A stretch of 64,000 nt of DNA, from NCBI RefSeq assembly GCF_014384705.1, contig NZ_JACRSN010000014.1, positions 14,758 through 78,757 of the forward strand. The letters run 5' to 3'. Below the pieces are notes generated by a model. It did no database searches. It was not told where the DNA came from and worked only from the letters and a program-made list of their open reading frames with translations. Position numbers and translations under genes: made by a program. Origin of the DNA: Yeguia hominis. GTDB taxonomy: Bacteria > Bacillota > Clostridia > Oscillospirales > Acutalibacteraceae. This document shows positions 8,879 through 16,437 of this stretch, one piece after another; positions within the stretch are counted from its first letter, which is position 1; every line of letters starts with the position of its first letter.

Positions 8879-8905
8879 CAACACTTGAATTACGGAGGTA
8901 CGAAA

Positions 8906-9133
8906 ATGAAAGACATTACAAGCACGATTACCAAGCCCCTCGCCGTCCTCGGAGAGAACGGCAAGGGCTACACCAAGGAAGCCAACTTCATTTCCTGGAA
9001 CGGCAATGCCGCCAAGCTGGACATCCGAGAGTGGCATCCGAACCACGAACGATGCGGCAAGGGCATCACGCTCACGGAGGACGAGGGCAGAAACCTCTAT
9101 GACGCACTGAAAGCAATCTATGAAAAGGAATAA
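8906..9133 (+). CDS. YdbC/PC4-family single-strand-binding-like protein
   Basis: A 75-residue protein with the PC4/YdbC-type pattern: PLAVLGENGKGYTKEANFIS, then WNGNAAKLDIREW and KGITLTEDEGRNLYDAL. PC4-like proteins bind single-stranded DNA and are regular members of Tn1549/CTn-type conjugative elements, possibly assisting transfer DNA processing. The ATG has GGAGG 8 bases upstream. It opens the conjugation block and is followed 64 bases later by the TnpW-like gene. Confidence 0.8.
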   Translation: MKDITSTITKPLAVLGENGKGYTKEANFISWNGNAAKLDIREWHPNHERCGKGITLTEDEGRNLYDALKAIYEKE

Positions 9134-9197
9134 TCCTTTTTCGGCTGGTAACGGGGCGTTCGGAAACGGACGCCCCTATTTTTTACGGAGGGAGGTG

Positions 9198-9362
9198 ATG
9201 ACCGTGGAGGATATGAAAACCGGCTTTGTAGAGAGAATCGGCGGCACGATTTTCGTTGTCAACGCAATGCCCGCAGAGAACGCAAAGCATACGCAGGAGG
9301 AGCTTGTAAAGGCTCTGATTGCAAGAGAAGCAATGGCTTTGCAGGAAGCAGATGTTGCCTGA
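9198..9362 (+). CDS. TnpW-like small transposon-encoded protein
   Basis: A 54-residue protein (MTVEDMKTGFVERIGGTIFV..., AKHTQEELVKALI) resembling the TnpW family found beside PC4-like and coupling-protein genes in clostridial conjugative elements. Its function is unknown. GGAGGTG stands directly before the ATG; the longer frame starting at 9120 has no such site and overlaps the upstream gene. Confidence 0.6.
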   Translation: MTVEDMKTGFVERIGGTIFVVNAMPAENAKHTQEELVKALIAREAMALQEADVA

Positions 9363-9425
9363 TTGATTTTACGCACAACTATGCGCTTTGGAGATTTTTC
9401 AAAAAATATCTCAAAACCCACTTGA

Positions 9426-10748
9426 CAGAAGGGTGAACTGCTCCGGGATACCGGCCATCTGCTGGAGGAGATGGGCTATGAAATAAAAGTCCTTGATCTT
9501 ATTGATATGGAGAAAAGCCATTGCTACAACCCGTTTGTCTATCTCCATTCGGACAACGATGTGCAAAGGCTTGTGACAAATCTGTTCAAGAGCACAACGC
9601 CAAAGGGGTCACAAAGTAACGATCCTTTTTGGGATACCTCAGCTTCAATGCTGCTGTCTGCTCTCGTCTATTATCTTCACTACAAAGCGCCGGAGGATGA
9701 ACAGAACTTTGCAATGGTAATGGAGATGCTGCAAGCGGCTGCCATCGACAATGAGGAAGATCCACGACCCTCGCCGCTGGACTGCCTGTTTGCCGATTTG
9801 GAGTTGGACAGACCCGACCACATCGCTCTGAAATACTATCGGTCTTACCACACCGGTTCGGCAAAGACCCTGAAATCCATTCAGATCACACTTGCCGCAA
9901 GGCTGGAAAAATTCAACTTGGAGAGCTTGGCGGCACTGATCTGCACCGACGAGCTTGACCTTGCTTCTATGGGCGAAAAGAAAGTGGCACTGTTCGCTAT
10001 TATCCCGGACAACGATTCGAGCTTCAATTTCTTGGTCAGCATCCTTTATACCCAGCTATTTCAGCAGCTATTCTTTTCCGCTGACCATATTCACGGCGGC
10101 GCATTGCCAATTCTCGTTCACTTCCTAATGGACGAGTTCGCCAATGTCAGCCTGCCGGACGACTTCGATAAGATCCTTTCCGTTATGCGTTCCCGTGGCG
10201 TGTTTGTGTCCATCATTCTTCAGAACTTGGCACAGCTCAAGGCGCTGTTTGAAAAGCAGTGGGAATCCATCGTCGGCAACTGCGATGAGTTCCTCTACTT
10301 GGGCGGCAACGAGCAGTCCACCCATAAGTATGTAAGCGAATTGCTGGGCAAGGAAACCATCGACACGAACACTTACGGAAAGAGTTCCGGGCGAAGCGGA
10401 AACTATTCCACAAACTATCAGATCAGCGGTCGAGAGCTTCTGACCCCGGATGAGGTTCGTATGCTTGATAACCGCTACGCCATTCTGTTCATCCGAGGGG
10501 AACTCCTCGTGATGGACTTAAAATACGACATTCTCAAGCACCCCGCCGTTGACCTGACTGCCGACGGAAAAGGCAGCGTCTATCAGCACGGCAAGGTCAC
10601 AAGTAATGTTGCGACCATTGAGGTGCAGTACCTCGCCCCCGATACTCTGCCGGATACAGAGGTATCGGAAACCACCTATGAGCTGCTGTCCGATGAGGAT
10701 TTCAACTCGGAAACCAACAACAATACAACAACAAAATTACGGAGGTAA
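9426..10748 (+). pseudogene. TraG/VirD4-type coupling protein, 5' truncated
   Basis: The frame opens only after a TGA at 9423 and encodes about 440 residues: KGELLRDTGHLLEEMGYEIK, then VLDLIDMEKSHCYNPF, the acidic Walker-B-like FLMDEFANV near 222, QNLAQLKALF and the C-terminal substrate region. Full TraG/VirD4 proteins of these elements are about 600 residues, with an N-terminal membrane anchor and a Walker A loop before a DPKGE motif. Both anchor and Walker A are missing; homology begins right at KGE. This T4SS ATPase should link relaxosome to the mating channel, so loss of its N-terminal half predicts transfer deficiency unless another copy acts in trans. Confidence 0.82.
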
Positions 10749-10753
10749 CTAAT

Positions 10754-11110
10754 ATGAACATTTTTAAGAAGTACACCGAGAAGCATACCGAAAAGCTGCC
10801 TATGACCGGCAAGGTTAAGAAGGGCTTCCGTATTTACTGCACCGCCATTATGGGTGCAACACTCGTCCTCGGCACTTCGGTTACGGCGTTTGCCGCCAAC
10901 GACCCCATTACCGTTATCAACAATCTGTCTACCTTTATCTTCGGGCTGATCCGTGCCATCGGGCTTATCCTGTTGGGCTTCGGTGTTGTGCAGGTCGGTC
11001 TGTCCCTGAAGTCCCATGACCCCTCTCAGAGAGCGAACGGTTTCCTGACCCTTGCAGGCGGCGTCATCATCACCTTTGCAAAGGAAATCCTAGACCTGAT
11101 TGTCGGCTAA
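10754..11110 (+). CDS. Maff2-family small membrane protein (VirB2-like)
   Basis: A 118-residue protein with a basic N-terminus, a signal-like helix (CTAIMGATLVLGTSVTAFAA) and a second long hydrophobic region (FIFGLIRAIGLILLGFGVV), ending in a third helix. Maff2-type proteins occupy the pilin-like VirB2 position of Gram-positive T4SS in Tn1549/CTn elements. ACGGAGG precedes the ATG and the gene starts 5 bases after the coupling protein stop, consistent with one operon. Confidence 0.8.
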   Translation: MNIFKKYTEKHTEKLPMTGKVKKGFRIYCTAIMGATLVLGTSVTAFAANDPITVINNLSTFIFGLIRAIGLILLGFGVVQVGLSLKSHDPSQRANGFLTLAGGVIITFAKEILDLIVG

Positions 11111-11183
11111 GAAATTTCACACCGAGGGGTGTTCCCGAAAAAGCGGGAGCACCCCTTAACTCTATGAAAAGGAGGTGCTTTTC

Positions 11184-12020
11184 GTGAGCGACAACTGGGT
11201 CGTACAAAACCTTGAAAACGCATTGGAAACTTGGAACGAGAAGCTGGCAGAGATTTGGCAGCTTATCACGACAACGCCGCAGGACTTCAAAGGCGGTGGG
11301 ATATGGGGCGTGATCGTCAATATCAACGGCGCAGTGCAGTCTATCGGACTTGCACTCCTTGTGCTGTTCTTCGTTGCCGGTATGGTAAAAATCTGCGGCT
11401 CGTTCACAGAAGTCAAGAAACCGGAACACGCTCTGAAGCTGTTCGTTCGTTTTGCCATCGCCAAGGGTGCCATCACCTACGGTATGGAGCTTATGCTTGC
11501 CCTGTTTAATATCATCCAAGGCACGATCTCGACGATAATGGGTTCGGCGGGTTTCTCAACACCACAGCAAACAGTCTTGCCGCCTGAATTGATTACCAGC
11601 GTCGAGGAATGCGGATTCTTTGAAAGCATACCGCTATGGGCTGTCACGCTCATCGGAGGGCTGTTCATCACCGTAATGTCTTTCATCCTGATAATGACCG
11701 TGTACGGGATATTTTTTAAGCTCTATATGTACACGGCGCTTGCACCCATTCCGCTTTCCACCTTCGCCGGTGAACCGAGTCAGAATGTGGGCAAGTCCTT
11801 CATCAAAAGCTACTGCGCCGTTTGCTTGGAGGGGGCAGTGATCGTGCTGTCCTGCATTATCTTCTCGCTTTTTGCGTCCTCACCACCCGTGGTCAATCCC
11901 GATGCGGCGGCGGTCACGCAGGTGTGGAGTTATATAGGCGAACTGCTCTTTAATATGCTCGTTCTCGTTGGCTCGGTCAAGATGAGCGACCGCATTATCC
12001 GAGAGATGATGGGACTGTAA
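11184..12020 (+). CDS. VirB6/TrbL-like (CD1107-type) conjugal membrane protein
   Basis: A 278-residue polytopic protein with five to six membrane helices, including SIGLALLVLFFVAGMVKICG, TLIGGLFITVMSFILIMTVY and AVIVLSCIIFSLF, ending in SDRIIREMMGL. This matches VirB6-like channel components of clostridial conjugative elements. GTG at 11184 (MSDNWVVQ) is chosen because AGGAGGT ends 8 bases upstream; an earlier in-frame GTG overlaps that site. Confidence 0.82.
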   Translation: MSDNWVVQNLENALETWNEKLAEIWQLITTTPQDFKGGGIWGVIVNINGAVQSIGLALLVLFFVAGMVKICGSFTEVKKPEHALKLFVRFAIAKGAITYGMELMLALFNIIQGTISTIMGSAGFSTPQQTVLPPELITSVEECGFFESIPLWAVTLIGGLFITVMSFILIMTVYGIFFKLYMYTALAPIPLSTFAGEPSQNVGKSFIKSYCAVCLEGAVIVLSCIIFSLFASSPPVVNPDAAAVTQVWSYIGELLFNMLVLVGSVKMSDRIIREMMGL

Positions 12021-12030
12021 GGAGCGCACT

Positions 12031-12216
12031 ATGAAAAACAACACCAAAATCTATAACCGCTTCAAGGGGTTTACCCTTGAGGACTGCGATTGCCGATATT
12101 GTCTGTACTATGGTGGCAGACGCAAAGGCAAGGTGAATTGCCTTGCGGATGAATGCGTCTGTGCCGAGGAAATCCGTCAGGCAAAGGAACGCTGTCGCAG
12201 AGAAAGGAGCTTCTAA
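12031..12216 (+). CDS. Small Cys-rich protein of the conjugation operon
   Basis: A 61-residue protein with six Cys (CDCRYCLYYGG, CLADECVC) in a spacing suggestive of metal binding, and a basic tail. It sits between the VirB6-like and PrgI-like genes. Its TAA overlaps the next ATG (TAATG). Equivalent small Cys-rich proteins occur at this position in related elements. Function unknown. Confidence 0.65.
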   Translation: MKNNTKIYNRFKGFTLEDCDCRYCLYYGGRRKGKVNCLADECVCAEEIRQAKERCRRERSF

Positions 12217-12447
12217 TGTTTTATCAACTTTATAATATCCATCTCCCTGAACGGAGAAGTCATCCAGTCATCGGAGGATTATGACCTCCCTGCCGAAAAG
12301 GGATTGGTTGGTATGTTCGAGCGAATGAAAGAAACGGATATTCTGACCGTCAACGATTTGCTTTTGGGTTCAGCGTATATTCCCAAGCGCAGCATTGTTT
12401 TTATCGCAACCGGCGATGTGGTGGAGGGACACAAGTATGGAAGTTAA
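12216..12447 (+). pseudogene. Small conserved element protein with a likely N-terminal frameshift
   Basis: From the ATG at 12216 only 22 residues can be read, but the +1 frame is open from 12220 to 12447 and encodes a plausible 75-residue protein (NGEVIQSSEDYDLPAEKGLV, KETDILTVNDLLLGSAYIPK, VFIATGDVVEGHKYGS) lacking its own ATG until 12313. Either a single-base change near 12230-12250 broke the gene, or it uses an unusual start. Its end overlaps the PrgI start, as expected for a real operon gene. Confidence 0.5.
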
Positions 12448-12802
12448 GATCAACCGAGAAATCCGCAACTATACGGAGGCAATGTTCTTTGGACTGTCTA
12501 TGCGACAGTTCATTTTTTCTGCCTGCGCCTGCGTGGTGGCAGTGGGACTCTATTTCCTGCTCAAGCCATATGTCGGCACGGAAACCGTATCGTGGATGTG
12601 CATTTTGGGAGCCGCACCCTTTGCGGCTCTCGGTTTTATCAAATACAACGGAATGACGGCGGAAAAGTTCGTATGGGCTTGGTTCAAATCCGAGTTCCTT
12701 ATGCCGAAGAAACTGACCTTCCGTTCCACCAACACCTACTACGAAATGATGAAGCCGGGAATGGAACACAAGCAGAAGGAGGTATCAAAAGCCAATGATT
12801 AA
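12437..12802 (+). CDS. PrgI-family (VirB3-like) membrane protein
   Basis: A 121-residue protein beginning MEVKINREIRNYTEAMFFGL, with two adjacent membrane helices (FSACACVVAVGLYFLL and MCILGAAPFAALGFI) and a polar C-terminus. This is the PrgI/VirB3-like layout that precedes VirB4 in Gram-positive T4SS. GGAGGG lies upstream of the ATG. Its stop overlaps the VirB4 start, so the two are translationally coupled. Confidence 0.85.
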   Translation: MEVKINREIRNYTEAMFFGLSMRQFIFSACACVVAVGLYFLLKPYVGTETVSWMCILGAAPFAALGFIKYNGMTAEKFVWAWFKSEFLMPKKLTFRSTNTYYEMMKPGMEHKQKEVSKAND

Positions 12803-15128
12803 AACGCTTCGCAACCTGCTCAAACAGGATAAAGAACGATTTGTTGTGCCGAGGGGCGTCCAGGATGTGATCCCCATCAAGGCGATTTACGATGACGGTA
12901 TTTTTCAGGTGGGTAGAGATAAGTTCTCCAAGACCTATAAGTTTAGCGACATCAACTATGCTGTCGCCAGTCGTGAGGATAAGGAAGCTATGTTCCTTGA
13001 GTATTCGGAGCTGCTCAACAGCCTTGACAGCGGTGCAACCACCAAGATCACCATTAACAACCGCCGTTTGAACCGTGCAAACTTTGAGAAAACCATTCTT
13101 CTCCCCCTGAAGGGCGATGCTCTTGACGAGTACCGTGAGGAGTACAATCGGATGCTCCTTGATAAAGCAACCGGTGCAAACGCTATCATTCAGGAAAAGC
13201 ACATCACCATTTCGGTGTGCAAGAAGAATGTGGAGGAAGCGAGAAACTACTTTGCCCGTGTGGGTGCTGACCTGATCGCCCACTTTGGGCGGCTTGGTAG
13301 TAAGTGTGTGGAGCTGGAACCGGACGAACGGCTCCGCATTTTCCACGACTTTTACCGTGCCGGTGAAGAAACGGAGTTCCGCTTCGACATCAAGGAAACC
13401 CGCAGAAAGGGTCACGACTTCAAGGATTTCATCTGCCCTGATTCGATGGAGTTCACGGGCGACTATTTCAAGATCGGAGAGCGTTACGGCAGAGTGCTGT
13501 TCCTGCGGGAGTACGCTTCCTATATCAAGGACAGTATGGTTGCCGAAATGACCGATCTCAACCGCAATCTGATGATGTCCATTGATGTTATCCCTGTACC
13601 CACGGATGAAGCCGTTCGGGAAGCCGAAAGTCGTCTGCTCGGTGTTGAAACCAATGCGACCAACTGGCAGCGTAGGCAGAATGCCAACAACAACTTCTCC
13701 GCACAGCTTCCCTACGACATTGAACAACAGCGCAAGGAAATGAAAGAGTTCCTTGACGACCTGACGACCCGTGACCAGAGAATGATGTTTGCCGTTCTGA
13801 CGATGGTTCACACGGCGGACACCAAGGAGCAGCTTGACAATGACACAGAAGCTCTGCTTACCACAGCGAGAAAGCACCTTTGCCAGTTCGGTATTCTCAA
13901 GTTCCAGCAGCTTGACGGACTGAATACGGCGATGCCCTTCGGTGTCCGCAAGATCGAGTCGTTCCGTACTCTGACCACAGAGAGCCTTGCGGTCTTTATC
14001 CCGTTCCGTGTGCAGGACATTTGCCACACCAACGGCGTTTACTATGGTCAGAATGTCATTTCCAAAAATATGATTATCGCAGACCGCAGACAGCTCCTCA
14101 ACGGCAACGAGTTTATTCTCGGTGTTTCGGGCGGTGGTAAGTCCTTTACCGCAAAAGGCGAGGTCATCAATCAGGTGCTTGCTGGCAACGCAGACATTAT
14201 TATCATTGACCCGGAGCGAGAGTATTCGCCCCTTGTGCGGGCGCTGGGCGGCGAGATCATCAACATTTCTGCCACTTCTTCCACCCATATCAACGCTATG
14301 GATATGAACCGGGAATACGGTGACGGAGCAAACCCCGTCATTCTGAAATCCGAGTTCATTATGTCCCTGTGCGAGCAACTCATCGGAGGCAACAACCTTG
14401 GTGCAGTGCAGAAGTCCATCATTGACCGCTGTACGGCAAGCGTCTACCGCACCTATCAGCAGAACAACTACACTGGCGAGGTGCCGACCTTGCAGGACTT
14501 CCGGGCGGAGCTTCTCAAGCAGTCCGAACCCGAAGCGCAGGAAATCGCTCTTGCCATTGAGCTGTTTACCAATGGCTCTCTGAACACCTTTGCAAAGAAA
14601 ACCAATGTGAACACGGACAACCGCCTGATTTGCTATGATATTCTCGACCTCGGCAAACAGCTTATGCCAATCGGTATGCTGGTCGTCCTTGACTCGATCC
14701 TGAACCGTATTACGCAGAACCGAGCCAAGGGCAAGAACACCTTCATCTTCCTTGATGAGATCTACCTTCTGTTCCAGCACGAGTACAGCGCTAACTTCCT
14801 GTTCACCCTTTGGAAGCGTGTGCGAAAGTACGGCGCTTATGCCACGGGCATCACGCAGAATGTGGACGATCTGCTCCAGTCCCACACGGCAAGAACGATG
14901 CTGGCAAACTCCGAGTTCATTGTTATGCTCAATCAGGCATCCACGGACAGATTGGAGCTTGCGAAGCTGCTAAACATCTCGGACACCCAGCTTTCCTATA
15001 TCACCAATGTGGATGCCGGTCACGGACTGATCAAGGTCGGCTCCAGTCTTGTACCGTTTGCCAATAAATTCCCTAAGAACACGAAGCTCTATAAGCTGAT
15101 GACCACCAAACCGGGCGAAGGTGCTTAA
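12795..15128 (+). CDS. virB4: VirB4-like conjugation ATPase
   Basis: A 777-residue protein with an N-terminal VirB4 domain and a C-terminal motor domain: Walker A GVSGGGKS at about 443-450, IIIIDPEREY near 468-477, Walker B TFIFLDEIYLLF near 649-660, and TGITQNVDDLL further on. The family powers pilus/channel assembly of type IV secretion systems at the inner membrane. The gene is full length and intact, unlike the coupling protein. AGGAGG lies upstream, inside the prgI end. Confidence 0.93.
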   Translation: MIKTLRNLLKQDKERFVVPRGVQDVIPIKAIYDDGIFQVGRDKFSKTYKFSDINYAVASREDKEAMFLEYSELLNSLDSGATTKITINNRRLNRANFEKTILLPLKGDALDEYREEYNRMLLDKATGANAIIQEKHITISVCKKNVEEARNYFARVGADLIAHFGRLGSKCVELEPDERLRIFHDFYRAGEETEFRFDIKETRRKGHDFKDFICPDSMEFTGDYFKIGERYGRVLFLREYASYIKDSMVAEMTDLNRNLMMSIDVIPVPTDEAVREAESRLLGVETNATNWQRRQNANNNFSAQLPYDIEQQRKEMKEFLDDLTTRDQRMMFAVLTMVHTADTKEQLDNDTEALLTTARKHLCQFGILKFQQLDGLNTAMPFGVRKIESFRTLTTESLAVFIPFRVQDICHTNGVYYGQNVISKNMIIADRRQLLNGNEFILGVSGGGKSFTAKGEVINQVLAGNADIIIIDPEREYSPLVRALGGEIINISATSSTHINAMDMNREYGDGANPVILKSEFIMSLCEQLIGGNNLGAVQKSIIDRCTASVYRTYQQNNYTGEVPTLQDFRAELLKQSEPEAQEIALAIELFTNGSLNTFAKKTNVNTDNRLICYDILDLGKQLMPIGMLVVLDSILNRITQNRAKGKNTFIFLDEIYLLFQHEYSANFLFTLWKRVRKYGAYATGITQNVDDLLQSHTARTMLANSEFIVMLNQASTDRLELAKLLNISDTQLSYITNVDAGHGLIKVGSSLVPFANKFPKNTKLYKLMTTKPGEGA

Positions 15129-15160
15129 CCCTCGCCTTTGGCGTCAAGAAAGGAAATTCA

Positions 15161-16009
15161 ATGAAAAAGAAAATCTGTATGATTCTTATTGCGGTGTTTG
15201 TAGCCGTCCTCGGCACAAGCACATATTTTATTATCGATCACTACAAGGAGTCGAATAAGCAAGCCGAGCTTTATGGCGAGCTGGCTGACCTTGTGAATGC
15301 TGCGGCACAGACGGATGCCGCAACGGAACCGGCGGAGCAGATTCCATACTCCGAGGAAAAGATGCTTCTGCCGGAGCTTGCAGAGCTTTATCAGCAGAAC
15401 GGCGATTTGGTGGGCTGGATCAGCATTGCAGATACCAACATCAATTATCCCGTGATGCAGTCGGTGAATGAGCCGAATTTCTATCTAAAGCACGGCTTTG
15501 ATAAGAAATACTCCGACTATGGTTGCCCCTATGTGCAGGAGGATTGCGATGTGCAGGAGCCGTCCGACAATCTTGTCATCTATGGACACCATATGTCCAA
15601 CGGTTCGATGTTTGCCCACCTTGAAAAATTCAAGAGCAAAGACTTTTGGAGCGAGCATCGGATGATCACCTTCAACACACTGACGGATAAGCAGGAGTAT
15701 GAGATCGTTGCCGTATTCCGCACAGTGGTCTACACCGACAGTCCCGAAGCATTCAAGTTTTATCGCTTTATAGATGCAGAGAGCGCCAATGAGTTTGACG
15801 ACTTCATTGCCAAGTGCAAGGAGCTGTCTTTCTATGATACCGGCGTGACCGCCGAATACGGCGATAAGTTCATTACGCTGTCTACCTGTGAGTACAGCCG
15901 CAACAACAGCCGTCTTGTGGTCGTGGCGAAGCGCATAACGGAGGACGGTGGTGCGGATGCTGCCAAGACTCACGCCGAAGCAACGGCAGAGGGCGAACGC
16001 CCTAATTAA
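15161..16009 (+). CDS. srtB: Class B sortase
   Basis: A 282-residue protein with an N-terminal membrane anchor (ICMILIAVFVAVLGTSTYFI) and a sortase B core: VGWISIADTNINYPVMQ, catalytic His in YGHHMSNGSMF (about 143), catalytic Cys in LSTCEYS (243) and Arg at 251 (NNSRLVVV). It cleaves a sorting motif and links proteins to the wall or to each other. SPQTG-bearing proteins in the same element (1-384 and 21907-22734) are possible substrates, although sortases of conjugation operons may instead serve T4SS surface parts. GAAAGGAA-type RBS. Confidence 0.92.
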   Translation: MKKKICMILIAVFVAVLGTSTYFIIDHYKESNKQAELYGELADLVNAAAQTDAATEPAEQIPYSEEKMLLPELAELYQQNGDLVGWISIADTNINYPVMQSVNEPNFYLKHGFDKKYSDYGCPYVQEDCDVQEPSDNLVIYGHHMSNGSMFAHLEKFKSKDFWSEHRMITFNTLTDKQEYEIVAVFRTVVYTDSPEAFKFYRFIDAESANEFDDFIAKCKELSFYDTGVTAEYGDKFITLSTCEYSRNNSRLVVVAKRITEDGGADAAKTHAEATAEGERPN

Positions 16010-16319
16010 GCGCCTTTGTGCTAATTATGACAACGGCAACTGCCTTGCGCTGGACGACGGAGAACCCTGCGCCTGTGTGCAGAGCATCTCATACTCACTT
16101 CTCTGCAAGTATTTCCGCAAAGCTGTTTTGCCGGCAGAGCCTTTGCTGGAAGCGGATATTTTCGGCACACGCTTTGAAAAGTGCGTGTCCTGCGGTGCGC
16201 CGATTATCAAGAAGGGCAACCGAAAGAAATACTGCGAGAAGTGCGCTCAAAGAGCTTACAAAGCTCAGCAGGCAGAGTACGCAAGAAGAAAACGGGCAGA
16301 GTCGAAAAATAGGTACTGA
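15951..16319 (+). CDS. Cysteine-rich VLP-domain protein
   Basis: A 122-residue protein overlapping the sortase end by 59 bases in another frame. It carries the Cys-rich VLP pattern (CANYDNGNCLALDDGEPCAC, then SYSLLCKYFRKAVLP) and a second zinc-ribbon-like unit CVSCGAP...CEKC, ending in a basic tail. Such proteins follow the sortase in Tn1549/CTn elements; function unknown. GTG at 15951 is 6 bases from GGAGG (15940-15944); 15948 is an alternative start. Confidence 0.75.
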   Translation: MRMLPRLTPKQRQRANALIKRLCANYDNGNCLALDDGEPCACVQSISYSLLCKYFRKAVLPAEPLLEADIFGTRFEKCVSCGAPIIKKGNRKKYCEKCAQRAYKAQQAEYARRKRAESKNRY

Positions 16320-16359
16320 AAAAGCCAGCAATATCAAGACTTTTCAGCTCCCGCACTTT

Positions 16360-16396
16360 GAGGGGTAAGGTGTTTATACCTTTACCCCTCGTTTTT
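16360..16396 (+). terminator. Terminator after the Cys-rich gene
   Basis: GAGGGGTAA(GG) pairs with (CC)TTTACCCCTC and is followed by GTTTTTAA. Confidence 0.8.
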
Positions 16397-16399
16397 AAT

Positions 16400-16425
16400 T
16401 CAGGGGCATTTGGGTATGCCCCTGA
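16400..16425 (+). promoter_or_regulatory. Hairpin abutting the RBS of the CHAP-hydrolase gene
   Basis: TCAGGGGCAT and GTATGCCCCTGA form a near-perfect stem whose 3' arm ends one base before the AAGGAGG site of the gene at 16438. It could limit ribosome access or stabilise a processed 5' end. Confidence 0.45.
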
Positions 16426-16437
16426 AAGGAGGGTTCA

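Noticed and set aside
12699..14885. Very long minus-strand open frame (728 codons) opposite virB4
   Set aside because: It mirrors the intact VirB4 coding strand; codon bias of virB4 leaves the antisense frame open by chance.
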